Part shown: positions 1 through 12,200 of the stretch, in pieces | Layout: each line of letters begins with the position of its first letter | Position numbering within the stretch: the first letter of the stretch is position 1 | DNA from: Rhynchonema sp. JSB1_4 | Taxonomy: Eukaryota; Nematoda; Chromadorea; Monhysterida; Xyalidae | Length of the DNA: 64,000 nucleotides | Reading direction: 5' to 3' | Assembly: GCA_030248065.1 (NCBI GenBank) | Contig: JASAMV010003635.1 | Coordinates: 62,001-126,000, forward strand | Notes under the pieces: model-generated | What the model was told of the DNA's origin: nothing | Seen by the model: the letters and a program-made list of their open reading frames with translations, nothing else | Database searches by the model: none | Position numbers and translations under genes: made by a program

Positions 1-490
1 GGTACACTATCCCCCAGTGGTGTAGCTACCCAGGCGGGGCGGCAACCTACTGTACCACCCAAAATGCGGGGCGGCAACCTACCTACTGTACCAGCCGAGC
101 TAGGGGGGGGGGTCGTACCACTTGGGGGGGGGGGGTCATCTGGAAACCGAAATTTTTTATGTCTAAATACTGAAGAAAATGTGGCCTAAAACACTAATTT
201 CGCGCGCAGCGCGCGATTTTTCGCCTATTTGCAGACAAATATGCTAATTTTATGCAATTTTAAGCCAAAAATGAATGTTTTGGGTGAAAAGTTAGGTGGG
301 GCGGCAACCTACCTACTGTACCAGGGGAGGGGCGGCAACCTACCTACTGTACCAGGCGAGGGGCGGCAACCTACCTACTGTACCTTGGGGGGGGGACCCC
401 CCACACCCCCCCCCCGCCACACCATTGCTATCCCCCTATCTCCCACTCCCCCTCCGGGTACACTATCTCCCCCAATTTTTGCCTAAAATA
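1..490. repeat. G/C-rich repeat of the 'cggcaacctacctactgtacc' type
   Basis: The stretch has repeated copies of a short unit reading roughly GGGGCGGCAACCTACTGTACC, a G run, a C run, and a palindrome in which CGCGCG arms flank a short centre (about 203-220). The same architecture (GGTAC-containing units next to poly-G and a CGCGCG palindrome) recurs inside the hAT-like elements near 48-50 kb and 53 kb, so this is probably part of a related element cut by the window edge. No gene is visible. Confidence 0.5.
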
Positions 491-1220
491 GGCATTTTTA
501 GGCCTAAAATGGGCATTTTTATACAAAAAATGTGTGATTTTTAGGTCAATGTTTTCAAAAGTCGCCAAAATGCCCTTTTTATGAAGAATTTTTTCCAAAA
601 AGGGGCAAAAATAGGTCAAATTTTCTACATTAAAAAGTGACTTTTCCCGAATTTGGGTCTTCCCCCCTTCCCCCCCAACGGGACCTAGCCAAAAAACTTC
701 TGAATCGGCATTGAAATGCGATAAAACCTTTCCTGTGGTTTTCAGAGGTGCTGAAAACGATTATGGAAACCATTTTGACATCGCAGCTAAGCCTAACACC
801 TGAAAGCCTGACTGAACCTGAATAAGCCTGACAAGCTGCTTGGAGCTCTTGTCCACCTGTTTGTACCTTATCCCCAGGCTTATGTTTAGCATTAGGCTTA
901 GGCTTAGGCACCAGCCAGGAAGACCTGTCCATACAAATTTTCATGTGGACCATTTTCATTTTTGATTTGATTTGATTTGACCGACCCCAAATCGAAAAGG
1001 GTGGGGCCGGGCCGACCTCACCTCAGATGTTGGAGTTTAAAATCAGGCTGGTCCGCGATCCTGGCCTCTGATGTCCCTGTCCCGGTCCCGGAAATATACG
1101 GGCGGGACCTAGCCTAGCCCTGGCCAGAAAACTTCGTCCCCCGCCCAGACGTCGGGCGACGTCGGTTCTCTTTCATTTTGCCCCGGAGGAAGAATGGCGG
1201 AAAGCAAAACCGGGCTGATA
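491..1220. other. Gene-free stretch with an interstitial TTAGGC tract
   Basis: I see no gene here. Positions 892-909 hold three perfect tandem TTAGGC units, the nematode telomere repeat. Degenerate AAGCCT/GCCTAA words surround it (780-840) and recur at 1411-1423, 1475-1488 and 46575-46613. Three units is too short for a telomere, so this reads as an interstitial remnant or telomere-like low-complexity sequence. Confidence 0.45.
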
Positions 1221-1276
1221 TTTTGGTTGAAGGAAGACTCATTACTATTGTAATCAGTTCATACTGCAGAGGCCCT

Positions 1277-1588
1277 GGAGGGAAGACTCATTATGGATTT
1301 GAAAATAAAGCGGATTAAACGGAATCCTCGTGATGAGCCTTCCCCCAGGGCAGTTTCCCAGGAAGGCTCATTATGTACTGTATGTTGTATATATGTTCCG
1401 CGTGTATCTGGCCTAAGCCTAAGTTTAAGCTTGAGCCAAGACTCAAGCCTAAACATCTGCGTAAACGTGAGTGTAAGCCTAAGCCTAATCCGAAGCTCAA
1501 GCCTGAGCCAAAGCCTTTGTTCAGGACCGAGTTCCAGCTTTAATCCATTTAATCCGCTTTATTTTGAAAAAATAATGAGTCTTCCCCC
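1277..1588. repeat. Foldback element with GGAAGACTCATTAT arms
   Basis: The arm at 1277-1322 (GGAAGACTCATTATGG, then an AAATAAAGCGGATTAAA block) is the reverse complement, with few changes, of 1540-1588. A second partial copy of the right arm follows at 1600-1655. The interior holds the degenerate GCCTAA-type repeats. It looks like a short nonautonomous inverted-repeat element; no target duplication was identified. Confidence 0.55.
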
Positions 1589-1659
1589 CAGCCTGCAAAA
1601 ATCCGTTTAATCCGGTTAATCCATTTAATCCGTTTTATTTATAATGAGTCTTCCCGGCA

Positions 1660-3430
1660 CGGATATATTTTATCACAGGGCGGACAGGTGGTTGGTGAAA
1701 CCCATCGTTATGTACTGTATTTGTATTAGGTCGTCCCCAGAGGTCATTTAGATTGTATGTCAAAACTTCATGTGGGAAAATACTTCATGCTGGTATAAAA
1801 CTTCATCTGTGTCAACAGTTCATGTCTAGAAACCTCATGTGAGACAACACTTCATGTCCATAGGTAAGGGGAACCGAGCGGTTTCTGCCTTCCCGCTCAC
1901 TTGTGCCTAACGCTGCAACAACCAAATGTGGTACATGGCTGTGTCTAGTACGTGGGTACACTTATCCAACACCAAATCAATTGGAAGGTGCAGCTATCGT
2001 GATATTTGGTGTGAAGTGCAAAGTGTCACTTCATGTAACCCTATACCCTGCGTTCATGAATGTCATTTGATGCACACACTTTGCGGTTTCGAGTGGTACG
2101 CGAGTTAGGTGCATTTGATGATGGTGAAAGTATATATCAATCGAATCCCGTGGTCAAGCTGCATGTCGTGGTGTGCGTGAAAATATTGAAATGTAGAACA
2201 CGAAGCTGTAAGGATCCAAAAACCAATGGAGCGCATGAGTGTGACTGCTACTCGTACTATGTACTATGTATACATACATACAGTATGTATGTACAAGTTG
2301 CAGTTCATCATAATACACCAGCACTAATTTCAATGAAGGCATGTTCAGCAATAATCTACCATATGTTGTGCAATAGGTATCACAGAAACCATGGAATGCT
2401 GATACCTGGCCGCAAATATCACGCTTTTGGCTGCTGTGAGAAGCACAAGTTGAGCAGACCGTCATATACGCTTCAGTCAAACCCCGTGATAAGGGACCAA
2501 GAAAAAGCAAATTTCGACTGAAATACACAACTACTACGTCTCATTTCTATCCCACCTCCACCTGTACATTGTAAAAGCAGTGAAGTTTCGTGGCGTCAGC
2601 CGTTTTTTATAGCGAAAGTTTCTCCTTTATGTGACACATTTGCCGGGCAGGACCATGTTTTATCGGCATGGGAGACTGATTTAGATTTAAAAAAAAACAA
2701 ACACCAGAACACACAACGCAAACCACAAAAGATCTCCAGCACAGCAATGCACACAGGACCGCGGAGGAATATATATCCAGTAAGTAAAGGGAAATAAAAT
2801 ATATGATGAAATACATACATATTTTATAAGAACACTAAACACACAACGAATCTGTATGCAAATACACTAACGAAGCAACAACAATAAGAAGAAAATAAAA
2901 AAAAAGCAATATATAAACAGCTAATCGCACGCACAACGTAGATCGACGTACGAAAGAAAACAACCAGCAGCAAAAACGCCAAAAAAAAAAAAGCACCAGC
3001 ACACAACACCCCAACAAACAACGCCACAGTCCAACTAAAATACCCTCACGACGCACCGACACACCCAGCAAACGAAATGAAAAAACCATATTTCCTCAAT
3101 ATCTGCGACTATCACACCACAGACAGAAGACAGACACCGCCGATAAGGTCTCATATTTAGATCTGTATAAATATAGAAAATTAAATGAGTTTCCCACAAC
3201 ACGCAGACCACAAAACACACACCCCCGCGAGCCCAAAAAATGGGGCAACCCAAATTCTCACACACCCCTCTTTCTTCTTTGCACACATGCAAGCCAGCCC
3301 GACGCAACCGCGCAGCCGCCAAGACAAAATGCATCCACCTCTAACATGCAAATACAACTCCCGGACCTGACTGTGCGTTGGATAGGTCTCCTACATCCCA
3401 CCGCTATACGCGCGATAAGAGATATAACAC
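1660..3430. other. Gene-free stretch, degenerate short repeats
   Basis: Between 1760 and 1860 the word ACTTCATGT recurs with small changes. A phrase AGAGGTCATTTAGA occurs at about 1739 and again at about 3915, which may mark the ends of one repeat unit. The open frames show no recognisable protein or convincing splice structure, so nothing is called as a gene. Confidence 0.4.
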
Positions 3431-3915
3431 CAAAACCAAACCCTTCAGTTCCCACACACACTATACATACCCTCTTATTCTCTTTTTTTTTCTCCCCCTT
3501 CATACTCACCCAGACTAGGCCCACACTGACACTCCCACACCACTACCTCACAAAAATCTTTTCTTTCCATCCCACACACCACAACCAAAGCCATACACAA
3601 CACAACCCCCACAAACAACCAAACAAACAAAAACAACAAAAACAAAACCAAACCAAACACAAAACCAAACCCCCTGCCTCCTCCCACACACCACCAGCCC
3701 CTCTCCCACACAACAAAAACTGCAACCGGCAACCCCAACCACATAAACCCCCCCCGCACTCACCAAAAATAAAAAAAAGACCGAGCGCCACCCCCCAAAC
3801 CAAAACCAACTCACCCACCCAAAGAACAACAGCCCCCCCCCACATCACCACACAACATACACCCCACCCCCCCCGCAACCCCGCCCAGCCGCCCCCCCCA
3901 AGGCCACACCCCCAA
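3431..3915. repeat. G-depleted C/A-rich low-complexity tract
   Basis: About 480 bases of almost pure A and C (with some T) and very few G on the plus strand. This produces long meaningless Pro/His/Thr-rich or Gly/Val/Cys-rich frames on the two strands. The strand asymmetry is strong and the ends are fairly sharp. It is a low-complexity repeat, not a coding region. Confidence 0.6.
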
Positions 3916-4735
3916 GAGGTCATTTAGAACGACATGCAAGTTATTCACACGGCATGTAGGTAACCCCATTGTTTTGCGTGATCGCACCAAAACCAACCAA
4001 CATTTCAAAGCTTTGGTGATCGACGCGCACGACGTCAATTTCCAGCTTGCTGCCGCTAATACACGTGTCGATAGGCAGCGATGAGCATGGGTCTGGCAAT
4101 GCTCTTTGGACAGCACGATTGTGGCACTCGGTTGCTACATGACAACTTTACTGAACACATGCAGACGCCGTGATGGAGATCATGGGGCAATCATCATGAC
4201 TCCAGATCGGAAGGAGCACCCAATCTCCCAATAATTCCACTTCATGGCGGTCAAACGCACATCCAACAAAAAGCCCATGAACTCGGGATCGACAGGGAAC
4301 ACTCACAGATCACAACGGCGATGAGGCAATAATATTTGAGGGGAACCATCTTCTCTACAACTGCAAGATCTTGGATTGATCGAGCTAACTTGGATCTGCG
4401 TAAATGCAAACCATGGTCACGCTAAGAAATTGACAAACATTTTGATTTTTTAAAATAAACAACATGATGCAAGTATTTCTTGGGCCTGAGTTGGTTGTTC
4501 TTTTCATCGCGTGATCGAGCCAGACGGCTAGACCATAGCGTGCTGATTGGCTCGTGCAGCCCCAGATCAATATTCGTAAACTTAACTTGGAATTTCGATA
4601 TTCAAATGAGCGCCAAATGACGTTTTTCAGCAAGAACATCGGATCACAGGTCACTTTTTTCAAATGTTCTTTTCTCAAGTATCAGAGTGTTTCTATGCCT
4701 TTTGTGGAGAAGCTTGATGCAGTGTATGACCAACT

Positions 4736-5066
4736 GCAATTTTCGGCTGATTGAGGCCTTCTCCTCCGCCACATGCTGATCCTGCAAAACACGCACAAAA
4801 GATCGCATGATCGGGCTCGGCGGTTGCAGTGGATGCATCGCTTTGAAGTGGATTTGAGCGGTGCTTCCGCAGGCTCGCATGCGCATTAATGCACTTGCGG
4901 GTGCATTTAGACTCGGCGGGGGGGGGGGGGGGTGCACGGCTCGGCGCCTCTGACCACTTCAACACGGTGCATCCCCTACTTCCTCCGAACCTGAACCTGC
5001 AATGTCTTGTGTGTGTTTTTGCAGGCTCTGACGCTAGAGGCGCAGGCCCCAATCAGCCAAAAATTG
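4736..5066. repeat. Foldback element with GGCTGATTGAGGCC arms
   Basis: Left end CAATTTTCGGCTGATTGAGG near 4736 pairs with a right end near 5066 reading GGCCCCAATCAGCC then AAAAATTG. Inner segments (CCTGCAAAACACGCAC near 4783 and GTGTGTTTTTGCAGG near 5012) also pair. It is a short inverted-repeat element; an uninterrupted G run at about 4919-4932 sits inside. Confidence 0.5.
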
Positions 5067-5427
5067 TATTTATACTAGTGTTACATGTATTTGGATTTTT
5101 TTAAATTCACTGCATAACATAAATTGGGGCAAGATTATTTTATTTGAAACACCAGGCTTAAAATGAGAGGTGAGACTAGACTCATGCTGGATGTAGTCAA
5201 TTTTGCTTTATTTTATCAAGCTCAACAAGAAAATATGTTTTGAAACAGGATATTCGTGTGATAATAGTTCCCTAATTCTGGATTAGTTTTGGCTCAGCAC
5301 TCCGCTGTGAAAGCAATGAGACAGAAAACAAAATATCACAAGCTCATTTGATATAACTCGATTATAGTTATTATTAAAACAATAAAAACACCACCAGAAC
5401 TGCATTCAAAGCGTTTATAGATGGTAC

Positions 5428-7378
5428 CTATTGCGTTGGACCATCACACCAACGCAATGACCACTGATCCTTGCCCGTGCATTCGTATTCACAGGGACCG
5501 TGAGTCAAACAGAACTGACCGATGTCTTCATCGATGCATTCAATCACTTCACGACCATCAATAACGGACGGATTGGACTCGCAGCTGGTCGGGACAGGGC
5601 TCTTGACGCAGTCGGGGAACGACAAATTGACATTCAACGTCCATTCATTCTCACCAGTGCAACTGTAATCACAACCATCGAGAGTCACACACCAGTGACC
5701 GTATTTGGCATCTTCATCGCAGTACCCCACCTTGTGACCATCGATTTCAGCTGGTTTCGGCTCGCAGACACCCGCGGTGTTGTTCTTGTTGCCACCAGAA
5801 CAGTCGGGATGCGAATGTTCCACATTCAATGCCCACTCATTCTCACCAGTGCATTCGTATTCACAACCATCGACAGTCAAACACCAGTGACCCCCACCGT
5901 CGCCATCTTGAACACAACCGGACACTAGTTGGTCATCGATTACAGCTGGATTCGCTTCGCACACATTTGTAGCGTTGGTTGAATTGTCGCCACCAGCGCA
6001 GTCGGGATACGACCAATCGACATTCAACGTCCACTCATTCTCACCAGTGCAACTGTAATCACAACCATCGACAGTCACACAATAGTAATCACCGTATTTG
6101 GCATCTTCATCGCAGTACTTCACCGAGTGACCGTCGATTTCAGCTGGTTTCGCTTCGCACGTCGCGTTGGTTGCGTTCTTGTTGTTGATACCGCTACAGT
6201 CGAGATGCGAATGTGCCACATTCAATGTCCATTCATCCGCACCCGTGCAATCATACGTGCAATAGCCACTCACACAATAGTGGCCGTATTCTTTGCGGTA
6301 CCAACAGTCGTCAACTGGATGTCCATCAATTTCGTTCGGTTGCGCTTGACAAATCAGGGGCAGATTGTCGGTGGAATTCAGACACCGAAGGGGCGAATGG
6401 TCAACGTTCGCGGTCCAGTTCTTGTCGGCCGTACAGCTGTACGCACACCCATTGTCAGCGTAACAACGTTGTTCACCCTCTATTTCATAGCAGTCCCATA
6501 CGGCATGACCGTCGATTTCTTCAGGCGCGCTGCACGTTTGATTGTCGTTCGGTTCGCTACAGCCCGGGTGGCTCATGATAGGCAGCAACACCCATTCTCC
6601 GTCGTCATAATCGCACTCAAACACACAGTAGTCGGCCGTGATGCACATTTGTTTGTCGTTGTCGGTGTTGACGCAATCCAGCACCGGACCGTTCGCTGCT
6701 GCCAACGTTTCGCTGTCGCAAGCGTATCCTTGCGCAATGACCATTGCTGTGAAGTAAAGCTGGAGTTATGCTTGTCCATTTTGGGCTTGTAGACAATGAG
6801 GACAAATTTTTGTTTGAATCATATTTTGTGATTGAGTTGAGGCACTAATTTCGACCAGCGTAAAAGTCGTTCTCCTGCACCAAATGAACAACTTTTACGC
6901 TGGTCGAAATTAGTGCTCCAACTCTGTCACAAAATATAATTATAACAAAAATTTGTCCTCATTGTTTACAAGCCCAAAATGGACAAGTATAACTCCACCC
7001 TAAATGAACAATGTCATGTTGTCAAGAAACTACGAATGAGCGAAACCAAACTTGGTGATCACTCCGGTCCTGTCTCGTCGGTCACGTGACTTTTGCATTA
7101 AAGATATTACAGTGATGCTAGTCATTTCGACCAGCTTACAAGTCACTCTCCCGTCGACATAAAATGAGCGAATTTTACGCTGGTCAAAATTAGTGGATTC
7201 AGGAAATCATGGGCAAAAACTCGTGTGACTAAGGCAAGATCGGACCGGACGGACCGGATCACCAAGTTTGATTTCGCTCGATTTCTTCGTGCATCACACT
7301 GAAAAAATCCAGGGCATGGTGCCAGCACTTACCGACCACAATCGCGATGGAGCATGGAAAGTTGAACGTGACGCTCAT
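5428..7378 (-). CDS. Secreted protein with seven six-cysteine repeats
   Basis: Two exons on the minus strand. Exon 1 (7378-7333, 46 nt) encodes MSVTFNFPCSIAIVV and ends in phase 1 at GTAAGT. Exon 2 (6746-5428) begins after TTCACAG. Joined, the first 22 residues form a clear signal peptide, and the mature protein of about 430 residues is seven tandem repeats of about 60 residues. Each repeat has six cysteines in the pattern C-x-x-x-P-x-x-I-D-G, C, C, G-C-x-Y-x-C, then a W and a final (P)-D-C. Linkers between repeats are Asn/Thr-rich with N-glycosylation sequons (for example NATNAT). The C-x-P...W...P-x-C rhythm resembles a sushi/CCP module with an extra disulphide, but I do not recognise the family. 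Repeats 3-6 are most alike, suggesting recent duplication. The last repeat is truncated after its Trp. The intron holds two inverted-repeat elements. An extracellular or cuticle-surface role is inference. Confidence 0.85.
6759..7000. repeat. TTAA-type foldback MITE, copy 1
   Basis: The element is almost entirely a long inverted repeat. It begins GCTGGAGTTATGCTTGTCC and ends with the complement of GGTGGAGTTATACTTGTCC. The centre holds the palindromic core CTAATTTCGACCAGCGTAAA. Flanks read TAAA on both sides, a degraded form of the TTAA that flanks the second copy at 14091-14332. It sits in the intron of the six-cysteine gene. Confidence 0.75.
7038..7280. repeat. Foldback MITE with CAAACTTGGTGATC ends, copy A
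   Basis: The terminal arms read GAGCGAAACCAAACTTGG at the left and the complement of GAGCGAAATCAAACTTGG at the right. The centre holds a degenerate version of the CTAATTTCGACCAGCGTAAA core found in a different MITE family. Related ends occur at 15926-16143, 17011-17187, near 15602, 21876 and 42336. Confidence 0.6.
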
Positions 7379-8061
7379 CTTCGATACCGTAATCCAACAC
7401 TTGAAACTTGTGAACTTGTATAGCTCTCGGTCACAATAGAAACGCTTTCCATTTTTTCGCCTTTTTGTAGTCAAAACATGACCTATGTGTTGAACTTTCT
7501 ATCCTTTGCTAACGTTGTGAATGTTCAATCGACTAGACTGTGGGCTCAATAGCTGTAACGACCAACAAGTGTTGGTCAAATGCTTTCAGTAATTCCACAT
7601 TTCAATATTCGCATACTAAATGAACAATACACCCTTTTCTGAACAAAGAGAGAGTCGCTGATTAACCGTTCAAAGGTTCATTGAGTCACACACATTGTGG
7701 GTGCGGTGCAGCACCACAAGACACAAAGGTCGTCATCCCACTTTTAGTCACAAACAAATTTTCCACCGACAAACAGTATAGAGTCTTGTAAAATCCTTGA
7801 TACTGCACAAAATATACGTGGGTCATCTTAGATTTAAAATAGTTTCAAAAACATCCAACATAAGACAAGTGCAACTAAAAATCCAACTACAGTTATCAAA
7901 TCCCTTGTATACATGTATTATTTCTCATACTCATAGCACTGTTTGCACCACACTTTAGAAACGATCAAATCATACATGCAATCATATCATTTTTCAACTA
8001 AGATATATCAATATGTATAGGTTTTTGTCCATATGAATAAAATCGTGCCACCATAAACGAT
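7379..8061. other. Intergenic stretch, no gene seen
   Basis: Roughly 680 bases upstream of the six-cysteine gene and downstream of the short minus-strand gene. It is AT-rich without an open frame of interest. It presumably contains the promoter of the six-cysteine gene, but I can point to no specific element. Confidence 0.4.
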
Positions 8062-8369
8062 TTATCTTGGCGTTGCCGTTTTCTCAGTTTTTTGTTGCTT
8101 CGTGCTGCTTTGTTCGCTTTTCGCCTGTTTCTTGCTGGGGGTGGTCTTTTCGCTTTTCGGACTTTTCGGTATTTGTTCCTGCTCGTCATCGGCGTCGCGT
8201 TTCGATTTCTTTCCGGGAAGTTGGAACTAAAATTATGGAGATGTGCAGGTTACGGCTAGTGCTGTGAAACATCAGTAGATCCACTCACTGGTCGTGTTGA
8301 CGGCGGCTGTTTGGATTGACCGACCTTCCATTTCGTCACAGGATCGTAGTGCGCGGCAAATTCGTGCAT
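8062..8369 (-). CDS. Short lysine-rich protein, unknown function (last two exons)
   Basis: Two exons are well supported: 8369-8289 (27 codons, starting MHEFAAHYDPVTKWK directly after CTCACACAG) and 8226-8062 (54 codons plus stop, after ATTTTAG). Phase is 0 at the junction. The product is 81 residues if the ATG at 8369 is the start. It has an N-terminal segment with YDPVTKW, then a highly charged Lys/Glu/Ser/Thr/Gln-rich tail, probably disordered. A preceding acceptor sits immediately before the ATG, so upstream exons may exist; a Cys/Arg-rich frame near 8610-8690 is one candidate but no phase-consistent join was found. The octamer GATGTTTCA lies just inside both flanking introns. I do not recognise the family. 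It is the nearest downstream gene to the SLC9C-like gene on the same strand, with no sign of co-transcription. Confidence 0.55.
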
Positions 8370-8441
8370 CTGTGTGAGAAGCATGTGAAACATCACGAAT
8401 GTTCTGCCATGCCGTTTCACCAGCAACCAATGGCGGTAACC

Positions 8442-8600
8442 AGGGTTGGGTTAAAAAAAAGTTCGCCACTTTTTCGGTTTTTAAAAATTAGAAACGTAAG
8501 CTCACTTTTTTTTTCAAATTTCACAACTTTTTTTTATTATTTCCCCCTGTTTTGGTGTGAAATGCATGTTTTTATGCATGTTTCTGCCTGTTTTTTTTTC
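8442..8600. repeat. Possible solo end of a CAGGGTTGG-type element
   Basis: CAGGGTTGGG at about 8442 followed by A/T-rich homopolymer runs resembles the left end of the 510-bp elements at 23308 and 51556. No matching right end or target duplication is visible, so this is a decayed or truncated copy at best. Confidence 0.3.
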
Positions 8601-9242
8601 AAAAAATCGCCTGCGGCGCTTGTGCTTCGCATCGGTACAGTCATTACAACAGCCGTCGTGTGCGCATTGAGTTCTTCCAGCAAGTGACATCTGCTTGAAA
8701 ACTAAAATTATTGTTCCAAAACCGCGGGTTATGCAGCTGTTTTCATGTATGCTAAAAAAATGCGCCAATTATTTACCTTTCCCGTGACACGCCTACACTT
8801 TCCATACTACAAATCTACAAGGCACATATGGTGGACAGACTATAACCAACGCGAATTGTCACGTTATCTGGCTCATCGTAAAAAATATCACCTCGCTACT
8901 GGCCGTTTGTGAACACAACTGGTCGGTGTCAACTATTCCTACATATATTCTCAAGCACAATCAAACATACTTGCAACAAATTTCGACGGTTTTTCACATT
9001 GAGAACCGAAATTTTTGTGGTCCGGAATAAAAAAGTAAATCTTAAAAAAATTTTAAAAACTCAAAAAGTTAAAAAAAGTTCGATAATAAAATTTTTTTTA
9101 TCCAATCCTGATGATAACAACGCAAAGTTGTGGCAGTGCCCTTGCTTTAGTGCAAAGCTTAGAATCAGTGGATCATCAACCTGGACAAACGATACAGTGG
9201 CTAAATAAACGGTAACCGACTACCGTACAGTACAGTACCCCA

Positions 9243-12200
9243 CTAGCGCACCCCGAACATCGAGCCAGTGGCGTAGGCGGATCGCGACGTGGCGGTGCCA
9301 GTCGGTGCCACGGCCGTGCCAGCAGACATGATCGTTTCGGCCGATGTGTGCGTGCCGTAAATGCCTGCCGTCTCCATTGATGGCACAATGGCACACACTG
9401 CAAGTGGCAACGGGGGCATTGGACGCACGCTGAAAACGGCGGTCGGGCCAGGGCATAATTGGCACGGGAAATTGGTCTTTCAACGCAATATGCGCAACAT
9501 CAATTGCAAAGAAAGAGAAATTGCACACTGACTTCACTTCGACGGGTCCTTGGTATTGCGTGCACGTGTCGGCCCAGATGGCGTCCTCCTTGCGTGTCTT
9601 GCCGGCTGCAACAATATATTGTGTGACTGTGAGCGTGTCCCTGATTTGGCAAGGCAAATTAATGTTTCACGCACTGATATCCTCGACATCATGCGAACTG
9701 CCGGCCAGCACGAACAACAGACAATTTGGCGCGATCTTGAGTGACGGAGAGTCGGCGGTGGGAAATTCGAAGGTCAAATTCGGTTGCGATTCGATGAATT
9801 GTTTGTCGGTCTTGTGCGCCGCGACGCCGTGTCGACGCATTGCCTGATTTAGAAAGGTCATCCGGTTGGCTTCAGGCAGCGCGTGGACACAAAATCAACG
9901 AAACGTACACGATGCCTGTCTATACCTGTCGCAATTTTCGAAGACACATCATTTTCAGAATGTACTGACTGAGCTCCATGTTCACGTCGGTTCGCATCAA
10001 TTCCGGTATCTTGTCGGTCGGCAGAATGCAGACCTGGAATGGATCGTAGATATTGGGTTACTGTATGACAACCCGCAGGGTTACGGTAACTACCGTATAC
10101 CTGACATGGTGTGACGGCGTAGACCAACGTCGGCGGCGCGTTGCCGTCGACGAGCACGTGTTCGTTCAGCCATTCGCCACCAAACTTGAGGATTCGTTCG
10201 TCCTCCAACTGCTGAACCTCGTGCACCGCCGGCGACACCGGACGTTGCTGACAAACGAATAAGTCTCTTTCTGTTTTAATTTTTATGAATTTTTGATCGA
10301 ATCTTTATTTTTAGATAATTCCTGAAAAAAGCGCAAACGAGCGATGATGCACTAACGAATGGCGCGTCGTCGTCAGTGAATGGTTCGTAATGTTTCAACT
10401 TTGTGTATCGCGCGTTCTTGATGTACGCAACGCCGTCGTGCAGAAACCACAGACCTGCAAAAGTCGAAAAACAGTCACTCGGGTCGTTTTGCTTGCGGTC
10501 GACTTTGATTTCGTATATCAATGTGTTTTTACATATAATTCCCCGCCAAATGAAACCTCAGCCAAGCTGGCCATGTGTGTGCCTTTGCGGAACACGCCAA
10601 TGTGTTATCCAGCCGGGGGCTGGCTGCTGTTTCACATATACTGTTCTCATATACTGAGGAAAAATATGTCAACTCAAACCAACCGATGCTATCAAAGTGC
10701 ATACTGACCGGCCAACACTTGCTGCTGTCATCACGTAAAACTTTTCAAAATCGATTATCTCACCCTGTTTTCCGTCATAAATATCGGTGTGCATGTAGAC
10801 TTTGGCCTTGAACTCTCGTATCTCCTTGAATTCAGCCGAATCCAACACGGGGCTCATCCGCACACTGCGAGGGGCGGCGATCAACAGGGGTGATTCGCGC
10901 GCGTGCTCTGGTGGTGGTGGCGGGTCCTGCGTGCAATATACATGCACACAGTTTGCATAATTTGGTTCAAAAAACCCTTTTCCCCCGAATTTCTGACCCA
11001 CCCCAGAAACAAACTCAATAAAACGGGATTCATTCATGTGGCCACATGAACGGTGGTCAACGCACCCAAATGCCATGTAGATTTAACAGACTGCCTGCCT
11101 ATTGATGATATGCGTTGATGACTAAGAAAGAATTAGCCATAAAATTGCTAAAAAAAAGTAAAAAAAACGCGCTCCATGCACTCACGGCGACATGCGCGAT
11201 ATTGTTGATGAACTCGTGTGCCTGTTCGAGATAATGGTGCGTCATTTCGCTGATGTCCTCCGGGTTCAGAATGCCGGCGTCGATTCGCTCTTGCAGCTGT
11301 GCGAAAACTCGTTTCTTCACATCAATAATTCGCAATTGATCTAATATTATAGTCTACCCTCTTTACAGTGAGTGACACTCTTTGCAGTCGAACCCTGACT
11401 GGATATTTGTCAATATTCGGTTCGCGATATGTATGTATGTGACAGAAAATGGCCGGGCCCGACGATGTCACCATGCAGACGGCAGAATGCGAATGGAGAG
11501 GTTTTCCTTGAGCACCCTGTACCTGTTTCTCCAGTTCGAACAACATGAGTCGCGTGGTCTGTCGCGTTCGAATCGTATGGATCTGGTGCGAAAATCGCGG
11601 ATTCTCTTGCAGCTGCGTCACCAACATCAGATCGAGCTAAAAAGTAGGAAATTTTCTTTCGTCGTTTTAACTATAAATGAAAAAATATTGTCAAACCAGA
11701 TTTCGAAATTCCGTATTCAGCCGTGCGCAGTGTTTGAGCGCACGCTTCGAGCCGTACTCATACCTGTAATTGAAACATCAGCTTAGCGCTTTTATTCCAC
11801 CGTTCACAAACGAATTATCCCGAAAATTGTCAAGAAAAAAACCACGAAAATGAAACGATACAAACTTGTCGACGGTGAGATTTTCTGTGATGAGTCGCAG
11901 ACCGCAGATGGACGACAACGAGGTGCGAAATCGACGTTGTTGCAGCTCTTTGAGCACCTCGTGGCAGAGCAGAACGATCACCGGACCGGTCAGACTCAGC
12001 TGTGCATGCACGGTGCGTTGATACGCTCATTTTGAAAGTGCTCATCGCAACTGCTTATATCTCTGTGCATCACGTGCTGCATGAGTGCGAATGGGCATGA
12101 TAACAGGCCATAATATGTGCTTTTGGTGTGGTTCCGTTTCTCACCGGATCCGATCGCCATGCCCGTAGCTGCAAGTGACATCAGTGATTGCAATTTTAAT

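Noticed and set aside
3346..3927. Pro/Thr/His-rich open frame of 193 codons and Gly-rich antisense frames
   Set aside because: The stretch is a G-depleted C/A low-complexity tract with no domain, no splice structure and no homology I recognise.
6127..6792. 221-codon plus-strand frame
   Set aside because: It is antisense to the repeated six-cysteine exon, whose biased codons keep the opposite strand open.
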